Source: Xylogone sp. PMI_703
Taxonomy: Eukaryota > Ascomycota > Leotiomycetes
Length of the DNA: 64,000 nucleotides
Assembly: GCA_021399445.1 (NCBI GenBank)
Contig: JAJTUQ010000003.1
Coordinates: 1,612,001 to 1,676,000, forward strand
Reading direction: 5' to 3'
The translations under genes were made by a program, and so were the position numbers. Numbering within the stretch: the stretch's first letter is position 1; each line of letters starts with the position of its first letter. The notes beneath the pieces were generated by a model. It did not search any database, had not been told where the DNA came from, and saw only the letters and a program-made list of their open reading frames with translations. Below, piece by piece: positions 11,391-21,740 of the stretch.

Positions 11391-13257
11391 ATGACCACGC
11401 AGGGGGCGTATCAATATCTTGAAGACCAAGACAGATCATGGCCTATTACTCACGATACAACAACTCATAATGAAACTTCAGTTGAACCGAAATATGAACC
11501 TACCCGTGAATCTCTCCTATCTCCCGACAAAACTGGGATTCCCGAGAAACATTCCACGAAAAGACCTGCTGCATTCTACATCTCCTTCGTCTCTCTTTGC
11601 GTAATCAGCTTTCTTACTGCACTTGATGCCGTCATTGTTGCCTCTTCGCTGTCTGAGATTGCTAAAAGCCTCGATGCCACCAGCGAGGCTGCGTTCTGGT
11701 GTGGAACAGGATTCCTCATCACACAAGCTGTTACACCACCCGTATATGCCGCTCTTTCGGAAGGCTTTGGGAGAAAGGTGTGCATTCTAACTGCTTTGAT
11801 GATATTTCTGTTGGCTAGTGTATTATGTGGAGCAGCGCGAAGCATAGCATGGCTAATCGCTGCCAGAGCAGTGAGTTAATTATCTCTTGCCGAGAATTAT
11901 TTATCCAAGTTTAACAGTACAATAGATGCAAGGGCTGGGTGCCGGTGGATTGAATGTAACGAGTAATATAATTGTCACGGATATGGTTGGACTGAGAGAT
12001 CGAGGGAAATTCACTGGCATGTTCGCCCTCACCAGCGCGTTGGGGCTTCTCTCTGGGAGTCTGGTCGGGAGTTCCATTGCGGAGTTCGCATCATGGAGAT
12101 GGATATTCTATATCAACATTCCTATCTGCCTGATTCCTCTCGCAGGCCTGTTCTTCTTCCTTCGTCTGCAACAAGTCAAAGCCCCAGTAATTGCGACACT
12201 GAAACGGATTGATTGGATTGGAATCCTCCTCCTGACACTATCCAGTCTTTCATTCCTCCTCGGTGTAACCACGGGAGGGATCTTACAGCCGTGGGGGGAT
12301 GCCAGGACTATCGTGCCGTTGGTTCTGGGTATACTTGGCTTCGTCGGCTTTGTTTTCTATGAAAAGCTATATGCTAAGATTCCACTGATCCAGTTAAGGA
12401 TATTCACAAGACGGACTCCCGCCGCTGGCTATGTGACCACTTTTGCCCATGGTTTCATAGTGTGGTCAATCTCCTATTTACTAAATATATATGTAAGTAT
12501 CTACATCCCCTCACTTTGGTGAACCGGATAGAAAGCTGACTTGGAGCAGTTCACTGGAGCCATTGGGCACACAATGTTTCGAGCCGCAGTTGATACTCTT
12601 CCGGGAGCGATTCTTGCACCTGCTGCAGCCATAACAGGTTTCTTACTCTCCTGGACCAAGCGTTTCCAAAAGATAATATGGGTATCCTGGATCTTCATTG
12701 TCTGTGGTCTCTCTGGTTTGACGACTTTCCGACCCTCTTCACCCGCCGGAGCGCAGTACGGAATCCAAGTAATCGTTGCCCTTGGTGCTGGAGCAATATT
12801 TCCGGCTCGTATGCTTGCTATCCAATCTGATCAGCTCGACGAGGATGTCCCCATGGCAACCTCTTTCGTTATATTCATAATGGGGCTTGGCCAGGCTTTC
12901 GGGGTCGGGATCAGTGGGGCAGTGTTCCAGAATCGATGGGACGCGCTTGTCAAGGAGATATTACAGAGTGGGATGCTTAAGGGGTACATTATCATGGGCG
13001 ACGAAGCACAGTCCGCCGTGCTTATGTTAGGAAAATTGCCAAAAGACGTGGAGGAGATATACAGGAATACCGCGGCAAAGGCATTAGAGGCCAGTTGGAT
13101 GTTACTAGCCATAATTGCTGGGGTAGCATTTCTGACAAGCCTGTTCATGAAGAACTTGACGCTGGATAAGGACTCAAAAACAACGCAGAAGTTTTTGACT
13201 GATACACGTAACGAGTCATCAAGTAGCGAGACAGATCTACTTGTGAGTCGGGCATAA
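11391..13257 (+). CDS. MFS exporter, DHA2-like 14-helix drug:H+ antiporter
   Basis: A plasma- or vacuolar-membrane proton antiporter of the kind that exports toxic compounds or secondary metabolites. Exons read 11391-11870, 11926-12492 and 12547 (or 12550)-13257, giving 585 or 584 aa. A polar tail of about 60 residues precedes the first helix (FLTALDAVIVASSL). The loop motif SEGFGRKVCIL follows helix 2. Splicing joins ARA to MQGLGAGGL, the conserved helix-4 start. ASWRWIFYINIPICLIPLA marks the end of helix 6. GASAs of helix 11 is replaced by IMGLGQAFGVGISGAVFQNRW, normal for the group. The third exon begins at a tandem GAGCAG acceptor. Its substrate may be linked to the neighbouring acyltransferase, but this is inference. 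Confidence 0.9.
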
Positions 13258-14532
13258 CAATTTTAACCAGAAATAAGTTGTAATTATAACATGATAACTC
13301 TAATAAATTGCTTGCACTTCATGTCACATGACTAATCAGTGAGAGTCGATGTGGTTTTCATAATTACAGACCATAGAGCCTAGTCCAGTATCTCGCTCAG
13401 CTATGGCAGCGGAGTAAGCTCGCTGCCAAGCGATAGCATTACTCGTAGCTAACTATCAGATAACTTGGCGCTGATGTTAGCCACACACTCGGCCCGCATG
13501 CGGATTAGGTGAGGAAGGCTGGACCGTTGTTTCTTACCACTGTGCTGCACACGACACGACGCATTAGGCAGTTATAAATCCATGGTGGAGTAGAGGCCAC
13601 ATGTTTCAGGCTTTATGGTTTAAGGGTGTTCTTGAATTAAGATTAGCTACGCTAGTTTTGGTAAGCAGGAATCATTTCCTCAAGAAAGTAAGAGTTAAGT
13701 AGGCGCTACCCTGTACCGTAATGTTGGTACCCAAGCCAAGCCCAATGCCCACCATATGCTATTCTTGGATAGGACATTATCGCGGGGGCTAAGGGTTGGT
13801 TGACCATACAGTACTGTATCAATTCTATGAAAATTTCACATTCTCTCTTGCGTTTTAGTCACATATCTGCTTTACAGTCACTCATACTCTAAGACCTACT
13901 CAACTCCCCTTTATCAGAGCTGTCTCGTCAGTTGCAGTGTTGATGTGAGCGGAAAATATGGAGCCTATATACGGTTGACACATAGGCGTGAGCTACGGCG
14001 ATATATTCGCACTTATCATCCTTGGCACTACTTTAGTAGTTGTCGCCATACGTAAGATATGCGAGATATGCGAATACTACATCCATTTTTAGCAAAGGAC
14101 CGGTCTTTTATTCTATATGCGCTATGTGACAAGTCTATCTAAAGCATACCATACTAGTACCTCGCACTAGGCTTAGCAAACAACCGTTTTCGTCAATTAT
14201 GCTCCTAAGGAAGAAACGGTCATCTAACTAATAGGGATATAAGAGCCACAGACAATTATGGTGGTTCGTTTCAGCCTATATGGAGTTAGCAAGAGACAGC
14301 TCTCGATGCCGAGACATCAGCACTAACTCAAACTCAAGCACGTCTTATGAAGTGGCAGATACAGTCATTACTATCCAAATCGTGGCTCAGCCTTACAATA
14401 ACTCAGCATGGTAGGCTTATATGACCTATCCATAAGGTGTAGGCTGTGCTGAGTCCAGCACCTTTCTCTGTGGTGCAAAAGACGTTATAAAATTGCCTGA
14501 GTAAAGGTAAACATGGACAGACGTACTCTTCA
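13258..14532. other. AT-rich gene-free region
   Basis: About 1.3 kb without a supportable ORF, similar in texture to the gap at 9.7-11.4 kb. A small imperfect hairpin (GGCAGCGGAG against CTCGCTGCC) occurs near 13404-13430. It separates two genes on the same strand and contains the promoter of the acyltransferase gene. Confidence 0.5.
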
Positions 14533-15895
14533 ATGCAGTTGTTCTCTCTCTCCTTGGCAAGGATGCCAGGCGGCCTCGGACTTCAGTTGGCTCAACTGCC
14601 ATTATTCGAACTTAATGCTGCTAGATGTGCAGTAGGAGCATTGCTCGCCGTCCCCACTATACTTTCTTTTCCTATCAACTCAATAATTCGCAAAGCTCTA
14701 TATCCCCTTCCTCTTGTTTTACTCTTTACAGCATATACTGCCCCCAAACCAAAGTCGTTTAAGAATGTCACTGAACAATATCAATTCGGCGTACTACTTG
14801 CCCTATGGGGCGCGAAGATCTTGGATCGAATGTTCTTTAACCGTCCTGAGACTACATTTCGAAGAAATGGAATCGATGACAAGCCAGGAGCTGGACCAGA
14901 AACATATGATTGGCTACTGAAATTCCCTTGGGCGCTTGAACTCATCTCTGTATCACGTGGGATTGGATGGAACTGGCAGGTTCCTTGCAGGACAGAACAG
15001 GATCTCAAACGTTCTAGTTTCCTGAAACGCAGAACCACTAACATTGCTCTCACAATCCTGGGGCTCTGTTTGACTGTCTCAACCTGCAAGTTTATTCTGC
15101 ATCACTCTACTAGCTTTTCCAGTCCTTGGTGGTCGTTGTTCCTACGGCCTTTCATGTGGTGGGGATACTTTGCAGTAACCTACAGCAACATGACTTTGAT
15201 GGAGGATATTCTCTCAGTAGTATTTGTTGGTCTTGGCATTGGAGGCAGATGGAGTGAGCCTGCAGCCTGGCCACCCACGTTTGGCAATGCCGCAGACGCC
15301 TACAGTATCCGGCGCTTTTGGGGCAAATGGTGGCATCAAAAGTGGCGTCGGGTAAGTGTGCTCTAGTCCCCTTTATATCTCGAACTTAACTGATCTGTCG
15401 AAGATTTTGACATCACCTGGAAGCTGGGTTGTTTCCAACTCTTCGTGGCTGCGAAATCCACCCAATAGCAGTGCCCGCAAGGTTCGACGATACTTTCTTG
15501 TACTATCCACTTTCATTTTATCAGCTTTAATTCACTCATCAGGATCGCTGTATGTTTCTCGCGATAGCGTCAGGTTATCAGATGGAGGGGCGTTCCTGTT
15601 CTATGGGATTCAAGCTGCTCTTCTCGCATTTGAAGATGCTATGTGTTGGATGCTCGGTGCAAAAGACGAAGAAAAGCCTTCTCTATTGCGACGGACTTTG
15701 GGATATGCTTCTTTGGCCGTTATAGGATTGACTTTTGTCCCGAAAAAGCTGTGTTCGGCAGCGGCAGGGCAGGGCATTCGAGTTGTTGGGAACCCACTGT
15801 TGAGCGGGATTAGGAATCTTGACTTGCGGGCTTGTGATGCTTTGCTACATCCTGTGCAGAACTTGTGGTTGCTACGGGTATTAATATATGGATAA
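14533..15895 (+). CDS. Wax-synthase-like membrane O-acyltransferase
   Basis: A multi-pass membrane acyl/acetyltransferase of the fungal wax-synthase-domain (MBOAT-like) family, the group that contains the trichothecene C-4 acetyltransferase TRI7. It transfers an acyl group from acyl-CoA to a hydroxyl on a lipid-like substrate. Exons 14533-15351 and 15404-15895 give 436 aa. Visible marks are SRGIGWNWQVP, AAWPPTFGNAADAYSIRRFW with GKWWHQKWRR, and after the 52-nt intron ALIHSSG, whose His is the probable catalytic residue. The hydrophobic stretches are spread along the length. Members often sit in terpenoid clusters; here the neighbours are an exporter upstream and an acyl-CoA synthetase downstream, but no cyclase is seen. 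Confidence 0.85.
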
Positions 15896-16312
15896 CGGGT
15901 CGACTTAAGGTCAGACCTAAAGATCTATGCTATAACATTATGTCTCCGTCATTTCTAATAGTTTATTGTTGCTACCGATTATGCTTTGCGAACAAGCTCT
16001 ATAGATGAACATAGGTCAGGTTACTTTAGATATGTAATAATTTTAGATACACATGTGTAGGAAAGCTTTTCTAATTGACTTCATAGTTCAGGTGCACGTT
16101 TGCAGCATAATATTGCCGAGGACATCTCCTATCTGCGAGCGACATTTGACTTTGCCATCCTTTTGAGTATGTTATCGATCATAATTAGTGATCTCATCGG
16201 GAAGATTACAAAGTATTCTCAAGCTTGTATCATCGTTGACTCTGGGCGATGCTGTGGAGAAGAGGTGTGTTGCGGTTCTCTGTCGAAGATGTCGGTCGCT
16301 TCTGCCAGTCGC

Positions 16313-16325
16313 TTCTAGAAGCTTC
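16313..16325. promoter_or_regulatory. Heat-shock element, perfect three-unit array
   Basis: TTC-TA-GAA-GC-TTC has three exactly spaced inverted units, the consensus for trimeric heat-shock factor. It lies about 390 bp before the Hsp20 start codon. Confidence 0.75.
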
Positions 16326-16533
16326 TCCATAATCGCATCCGTGGAGGCGAGACATGTACTTTGCACAAGTACCGGTACATTTGCAGCCACGCCAGGAACA
16401 GCCGAACGTACTGGAATGCTCCGCCGGGATCTATCGCGTTAAGTACCTGTACTTCCATGACATCCTCTGCCTCCTGTCCCGACTTCGTGCACCTTCTGGA
16501 ATGCGCTGACTGTTGTTCACCTCGTCACTTCAC

Positions 16534-16546
16534 GAACATTCTAGAT
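16534..16546. promoter_or_regulatory. Second heat-shock element (two perfect units, one partial)
   Basis: GAA-CA-TTC-TA-GAT: two perfect units and a third with one mismatch, 14 bp before the TATA box. A further two-unit site (TTC-TG-GAA) lies at 16494-16501. Confidence 0.65.
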
Positions 16547-16559
16547 GGCAAATAGTAAG

Positions 16560-16567
16560 TATATAAG
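16560..16567 (+). promoter_or_regulatory. TATA box of the small heat-shock gene
   Basis: TATATAAG lies just downstream of the heat-shock elements and about 145 bp before the ATG. The leader in between is rich in CAAC and CTCATC, as expected for a well-translated fungal mRNA. Confidence 0.65.
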
Positions 16568-16710
16568 AGTAAGTTCAAGCTCGTAGGAAGCTCTTCTCTG
16601 TTCATCAGGAAAACAACAATCAGAATATCTACAGTATTCACTCTCATCAAACACTCTCAACGCGATCTCTCATCAACTTATCACTCATCTCCAAACTACC
16701 AGTTCACAAA

Positions 16711-17355
16711 ATGGCTTTCTTCCCAAGATCATTTGTCGACGCCGACTCAACCACCTCCTTCCACCCCCTCTTCCGCTTACTCGATGACTTCGACACCTAC
16801 AACCAATCAAGTGGAAAGTCTGGTCATCAGCGCCGTCAAGGCCGCCAACAGAAAGTCTTCACACCAAAGTTCGATGTAAGAGAGGTGGAAAACGCATATG
16901 AACTTCACGGCGAGCTCCCTGGTATCGATCAGAAAGATGTCAACATCGAATTCGCCGATGAGCACACCCTAGTCATCCGTGGCCGATCTGAGAGACAATA
17001 TACAGCCGGCACTCCTCCTCAAGCCATCGAAGGCGCCGCACAGGAGCAGAAGCAGATCGAGACACACAAGGAACACCAACCCACCGCTGAGGATGACCCA
17101 AATGAACCAGCCACTCCCGATACTGCAGCCAGTCAACTAGCCAAGCAGGAGCAGGAGAAGAAACCCGAAGCACAGCAACCACAAGCCAAATACTGGATCT
17201 CCGAGCGCAGTGTCGGCGAGTTTGCACGCACTTTCAGTTTCCCAGGCCGGGTTGACCACGACGCAGTCACAGCTTCCATGAAGAACGGAATCCTCTCCAT
17301 TGTGGTCCCCAAGGCGAAGAAGCACGAGGCGCGCAAGATCACCATCTCCTCTTAA
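16711..17355 (+). CDS. Small heat-shock protein, Hsp20/HSP30 family
   Basis: A 214-aa intronless cytosolic chaperone that binds unfolding proteins in oligomers. The alpha-crystallin domain starts near residue 50 (FDVREVENAYELHGELPGID, then DVNIEFADEHTLVIRGRSE) and resumes near residue 155 (YWISERSVGEFARTFSFPG, then GILSIVVPKAK). Between the halves is a polar Gln/Glu/Pro/Ala-rich insert of about 70 residues, a feature also seen in fungal HSP30 proteins. The N-terminus (MAFFPRSF) and the phenylalanine-rich start fit the family. Codon use is more GC-biased than in neighbours, in line with high expression. Heat-shock elements and a TATA box upstream support heat induction. Confidence 0.95.
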   Translation: MAFFPRSFVDADSTTSFHPLFRLLDDFDTYNQSSGKSGHQRRQGRQQKVFTPKFDVREVENAYELHGELPGIDQKDVNIEFADEHTLVIRGRSERQYTAGTPPQAIEGAAQEQKQIETHKEHQPTAEDDPNEPATPDTAASQLAKQEQEKKPEAQQPQAKYWISERSVGEFARTFSFPGRVDHDAVTASMKNGILSIVVPKAKKHEARKITISS

Positions 17356-17925
17356 GCAACTTATTCACTCATTCTCAACTGTTTCTATATCTTCCAACAT
17401 TGTCTTTCCTTTGAGAGCGCATAGTTTCGGAGTTTCTGGAGGAAAATTTCATATCGACTGTATCACATAAATGTATGAATATGGGCTAGGGTGCATAGCG
17501 ATTATGATCATGATAAGGAGCGAACTTATCAAGTGTTCTAGAATATTAGAAAATAAAAATCCTAATTTAATATAAAACTTGTTAACTCCATTAAATTATG
17601 AATTGTGACGAAGTTGATATTGTTGTAGTGACTCAATCATCTTATTCATCAAGCCCCACTATTGTGTACAGTGCTTCAGTTGTAGCAATTTAGATCTAAG
17701 TGATATGATTCCCTTCTCGCAATATGTATTTCCCTTCATTTACCTCTACTACCTTATACCAATTCCATCACTCACAGATCTATTGATACTTTCCATCCTC
17801 ATATTTCTTCTTCCTTATTACTCCAATCCACTATCATGCTGCTTTATCACAGCTTCCTTACGAGTATGCGCCTCTCCCTGGCCAGCTCAAACCCCGTTAT
17901 CGTTTTCACTATTGAGGCAAATGCA

Positions 17926-18486
17926 TTAACGGGGGTAAAAAGTGTGGCGTTCGGCAAAACGTCGGCGGGGGTCGGAGAAACTTTTGGGCAAGCTCAGGAA
18001 GGGTAAATGGGGTTAATCCGGTATGTTTAGTCTATGCACTGTAAACTCTGTACTGTACGCTCTGTATCGCTGTAGGCTCTGTAGGCTTTATAGGCTCCGT
18101 ATCATTGTAAGCATTGTATCACTGTGAGCTCTATAAGCTCTATAAACCTTGTAAGCTCTAGAGGCTCTGTATATGTTTAACATATATAGAGTCTACAATG
18201 ATATAGAGCCTATAAAACGAGTATATACTGAGCGTATGCTTAGCATATATTGACAGTTTATAGAGTTTACAGAGCTAACAGAGTCTATAGAAATCTATAG
18301 TAACACAGAGTCAGCACTTACAAAACGTATAAGGCCTCTAAAACCTATAAAACTTTTACATTTTATACATTATGAATTTTAGCATATGTTTAGCATACCG
18401 GATTAATTATTCTTTAACCCCTCCTGAGGTTAGAAATTTTTACCCCCGATAATGTTATGTTGCGCCACACTACTTACCCGCGTTGA
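17926..18486. mobile_element. Foldback / MITE-like non-autonomous element
   Basis: The two ends are imperfect inverted repeats: 17928-17949 matches the reverse complement of 18463-18484 at 19 of 22 bases. Inside them a perfect 13-bp inverted pair (TTAATCCGGTATG) stands at 18013-18025 and 18394-18406. The centre (18030-18370) consists of degenerate GCTCTGTA-like units on the left arm and their reverse complements (TATAGAGCC) on the right, folding around a small dyad near 18175. No ORF lies within. The structure fits a foldback or miniature inverted-repeat transposon. I see no clear target-site duplication, so the exact ends and superfamily are open. Confidence 0.6.
18030..18370. repeat. Degenerate short-unit repeats in inverted orientation
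   Basis: Units such as GGCTCTGTA, GGCTTTATA, AGCTCTATA recur on the left half, and complements such as AGAGCCTATAAA and GAGTCTATAG on the right half. Unit length varies from 8 to 11 bp, so it is not a clean microsatellite. Confidence 0.6.
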
Positions 18487-18937
18487 GAAGATTATAACCC
18501 GCGTTGAGCTGGAACCCCATGGATTAACATGTTACTCGTGGGTCGTAACTGGTATCATCTATTAGCGATAATGGCTCGGATTATATGCCCTGGAGTACAG
18601 CATGGGAAATATAAATGTTGTAAAAAGAAAAACATCGGAACTCACAGATGGACCTTCGATTGACCGTAGCTAATAAAGTAAAGAGAGCTAAGGATGAACT
18701 TGCCTTTGGCCAATGATAGTGGGCGAATATACCCCTGATCTCTCGGTAGCTGTATCGGCAGTTGGCCTGCCGCCAATCATGTCGGGATATGTCCATCTCC
18801 TCCGAGGCATCGATACCTAGTTGCCGAACTTCAATTCGAAATGAATATGACGAACTTTCCACATTAAATAGTTTCACTTTCCGTACTAAATTCTTGATAT
18901 CGCCTTTGCTCTTGGTAGTCTTGAATTTCGTTAAAAG

Positions 18938-21052
18938 ATGGATGCGACTTCGGGGACCTCTATTACTACGATTGCATCTGCTGCGACAGCTGCAGCTGTT
19001 GCAGCAGGAGCATATTTAAATGCTAGATTGTCCATATCCACTGATCTACGGCAATTGAGATATGATCGCGATTGGGTAGTGCGTCTTGGGAAACGCATCC
19101 AAGAGCTGGGGGGTTTATGTACAATGTATGGAATGTTTGACCGAGTCGATCTCAAAATGGATGCATTGTGGTTTGAAGGTCGGACTTGGACATACGGCCA
19201 GCTTAAGAATGGTGAGGACGGATTAGGGCCAAAGAGACATAGTTGAATTTTGTCTGACATCTACTACAGAAGTGAATCGATTCGCTGCATTTTTGAATGC
19301 AAATGGGATCAAGCAGGGTGATTACATTGCGGTTTTCACAACCAACTCTCCCGAAATGATTATCACTATTCTTGCACTCTCAAAACTCGGCGCCATAGCA
19401 GCCTTGGTGAACATAAATCTCAGAGGTAAAAATTATTGACTTCAGTTGAATAATGTTTTCGCTTTTGCTGATAACGACATCAGATGATACTCTACAACAT
19501 TGTCTGAATGTCTCTACAGCCCAAACAATTATCTCAACCCTAGATTTGGCAAAATTTGTTCCAGAATCTCTAACTCACTACACATTGAATCTATTTTCAT
19601 TCGATCAAGCCCCGCCACCTGCGGAATCCGTGACGCTTGTGACCCTGGAGTCACTTCCACTGCCTTCAGTACCATCGCCAACAGCAAGAGCAACACCTCG
19701 CGACGTCACTTGCCTCATCTATACTTCTGGCACAACAGGCAAGCCAAAAGCATGTGCCGTTCGCAATCAACAGGGATTAGTTACTTCAAATCCCTTATCC
19801 CAGGATGTTGAAAATCCGTCGAAATACTACCCACTCCGGACGTACTCACCACTTCCACTATTTCATGGCACTGCTCTTTTTACTGGACTCTATTACTCTC
19901 TGGGAAATTCCGGATGTTTATGTCTCTCACGTAAATTTTCTGCCTCAAAGTTTTGGAAAGAGGTAAAGGAATCAAGGGCAACAAGGATCTTGTATGTCGG
20001 AGAGCTATGCCGGTACCTGGTCTCATCGCCTCCATCACCATTTGATCGGGATCATAACTGCATTGTAGCAGCCGGAAATGGACTCCGTGGTGAGATCTGG
20101 GAGAAGTTTCGAAAGCGATTTGGCGTACCTGAAATCCGCGAATTCTATCGGTCTACGGAGGGATTGGCAAAATATGATAACTTCGGATGTGGTGCTTGGG
20201 GCGCTGGGAAAGTAGGTTTCGCAGGCCCTATAAGGCGCTTTTATGAGACCGACACCATACTCCTGAAAACTGATCCAGCTACGGGAGAACTGTACAGGGA
20301 CCCGAAGACTGGATTTTGCAAGAAAGCAAACCTCGGGGAGCCCGGAGAAGTTGTTGGTAGGGTTAAGGACCGGGCATTACTAACAGAATACTTAAACAAC
20401 GCGTCTGCCACGGAGGAAAAGTTACTTCACGATGTGTTTGAGAAAGGGGATTGTTGGCAAAGAATGGGCGATCTATTGGTTATGGATAAGTCAGGTTGGG
20501 TACAGTTTCACGACCGTATTGGCGATACTTTTAGATGGAAAGGAGAGAACGTCAGTGCTGGAGAGGTAAGGGACCACATTGCTAAACTATCTGGCGTTCA
20601 AGATGCTGTAGTCTATGGCGTCAAACTAGCTGGGTAAGTCTATTCAAGCCACTTTTGGCTCTATTCTAACATAATATTTAGATATGATGGTCAAGCTGGT
20701 GCGGCCTCCCTAACACTGGAATCCGTGACGGATGAGTCGTTCATGAAAGAGCTTTACGCAGGCTTGAAGAAAACTGGCCTACCTAACTATGCGATGCCCC
20801 GCCTTGTACGGATAACGCCTGAGTAAGTTCTATATTCATACAACTACAGGCATATTGAAGACCAAATAAATAACTTGCATTGATAGGATTGAAGCAAATG
20901 CTACCTTCAAGAAGGCAAAGGGCGATATTGTGAAGAAAAGCTGGAAGCCAGATGAGAATAAAGATAAGCTATATTGGCTCAACGGTACTAATTACGAGAA
21001 GCTCGATACTCTTAACTGGAGCGAGATCGAAAGTGGCCGAGCTAAACTCTGA
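18938..21052 (+). CDS. Acyl-CoA synthetase, FAT1/very-long-chain fatty-acid type
   Basis: An AMP-forming enzyme that activates (very) long-chain fatty acids to CoA thioesters and helps their uptake, at the peroxisome, lipid droplet or plasma membrane. Exons 18938-19211, 19270-19425, 19484-20633, 20682-20822 and 20887-21052 give 628 aa, close to the family length. An Ala-rich hydrophobic segment near residues 10-28 can anchor it. The AMP-binding motif is LIYTSGTTGKPKA (about residue 230). The FATP/VLACS signature region includes REFYRSTEG, RMGDLLVMD and WKGENVSAGEV (about 496). The C-terminus contains FKKAKGDIVKK. Introns are 48-64 nt. The reductase gene downstream and the acyltransferase upstream suggest shared acyl chemistry, which is inference. 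Confidence 0.93.
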
Positions 21053-21740
21053 ACTGATCGATCGGGAACGTATAGGACATAACTAACACCGAAAGTATCA
21101 TCTCAATTTAGACGAGAATTGCGGGACGTGCTGATTGGTTATGATGTATAGTCTATGGAGCTATAGAAGTGGATTGTAATTATAGAAAGGTTGGGTATTA
21201 AATATACTTTGAATACTATTAAGAAATAATTATTATAAACCTAGTGTTAAGGTTATGACCAAGATTTACTAATTTCTAGTCCAGTATAACTAATAATACG
21301 GTTGCAATTAGTCATTGATGATTCCTAATCTGATGCAATTTGACTACCGTTATGTTTTACCCATAGTTTAAGGGATTTATGACTAACTAGGGTCTCCATG
21401 TGAGATGATTACCCGCAGTCTAAAGATTGAATCCCTCTCTAAGCTAACCAATAGTAGTATTCGGCGGCAGTAACCTAACTTCGCTAGGCTAGTTGTAAGT
21501 CTCTATGGTGGCTGCACTATGTTTAAGCTGAGACTCCAAGGACCAATTTTATTACGGCGGGTGAGAAAGTTTAGCCTACAGATGTAATTAGTGCAACCAC
21601 AGATGACAAATGCAGTCTCTGACGTTGATTTCGCAATAGTCTCACTTTATTATAAACGAAGTTCAGATCTTAGAAGAGTACTACTTTGAACTTAATAATA
21701 CTACAATTTTTGATACACATCCAAGCTACTACTGCTGAGA
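21053..21740. other. AT-rich intergenic region
   Basis: About 0.7 kb with no supportable ORF; stop-dense and TA-rich like the other gaps. It separates two genes transcribed in the same direction. Confidence 0.55.

Larger units (their letters stand above)
15896..16710. other. Promoter region of the small heat-shock gene
   Basis: About 0.8 kb with no convincing ORF. The right half carries several GAA/TTC pentamer arrays (16313-16325, 16494-16501, 16534-16546), a TATA box and a long CA/CT-rich leader, which together form a typical stress promoter. Confidence 0.75.
17356..18937. other. Intergenic region containing a foldback repeat element
   Basis: About 1.6 kb. The first 550 bp are AT-rich 3' flank. 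A repeat-dense element occupies about 17926-18486. The last 450 bp, up to the acyl-CoA synthetase start, show no ORF with support. Confidence 0.6.

Noticed and set aside
15896..16555. ORFs of 60-84 codons on both strands upstream of the Hsp20 gene
   Set aside because: They overlap the heat-shock elements and have no recognisable protein features.
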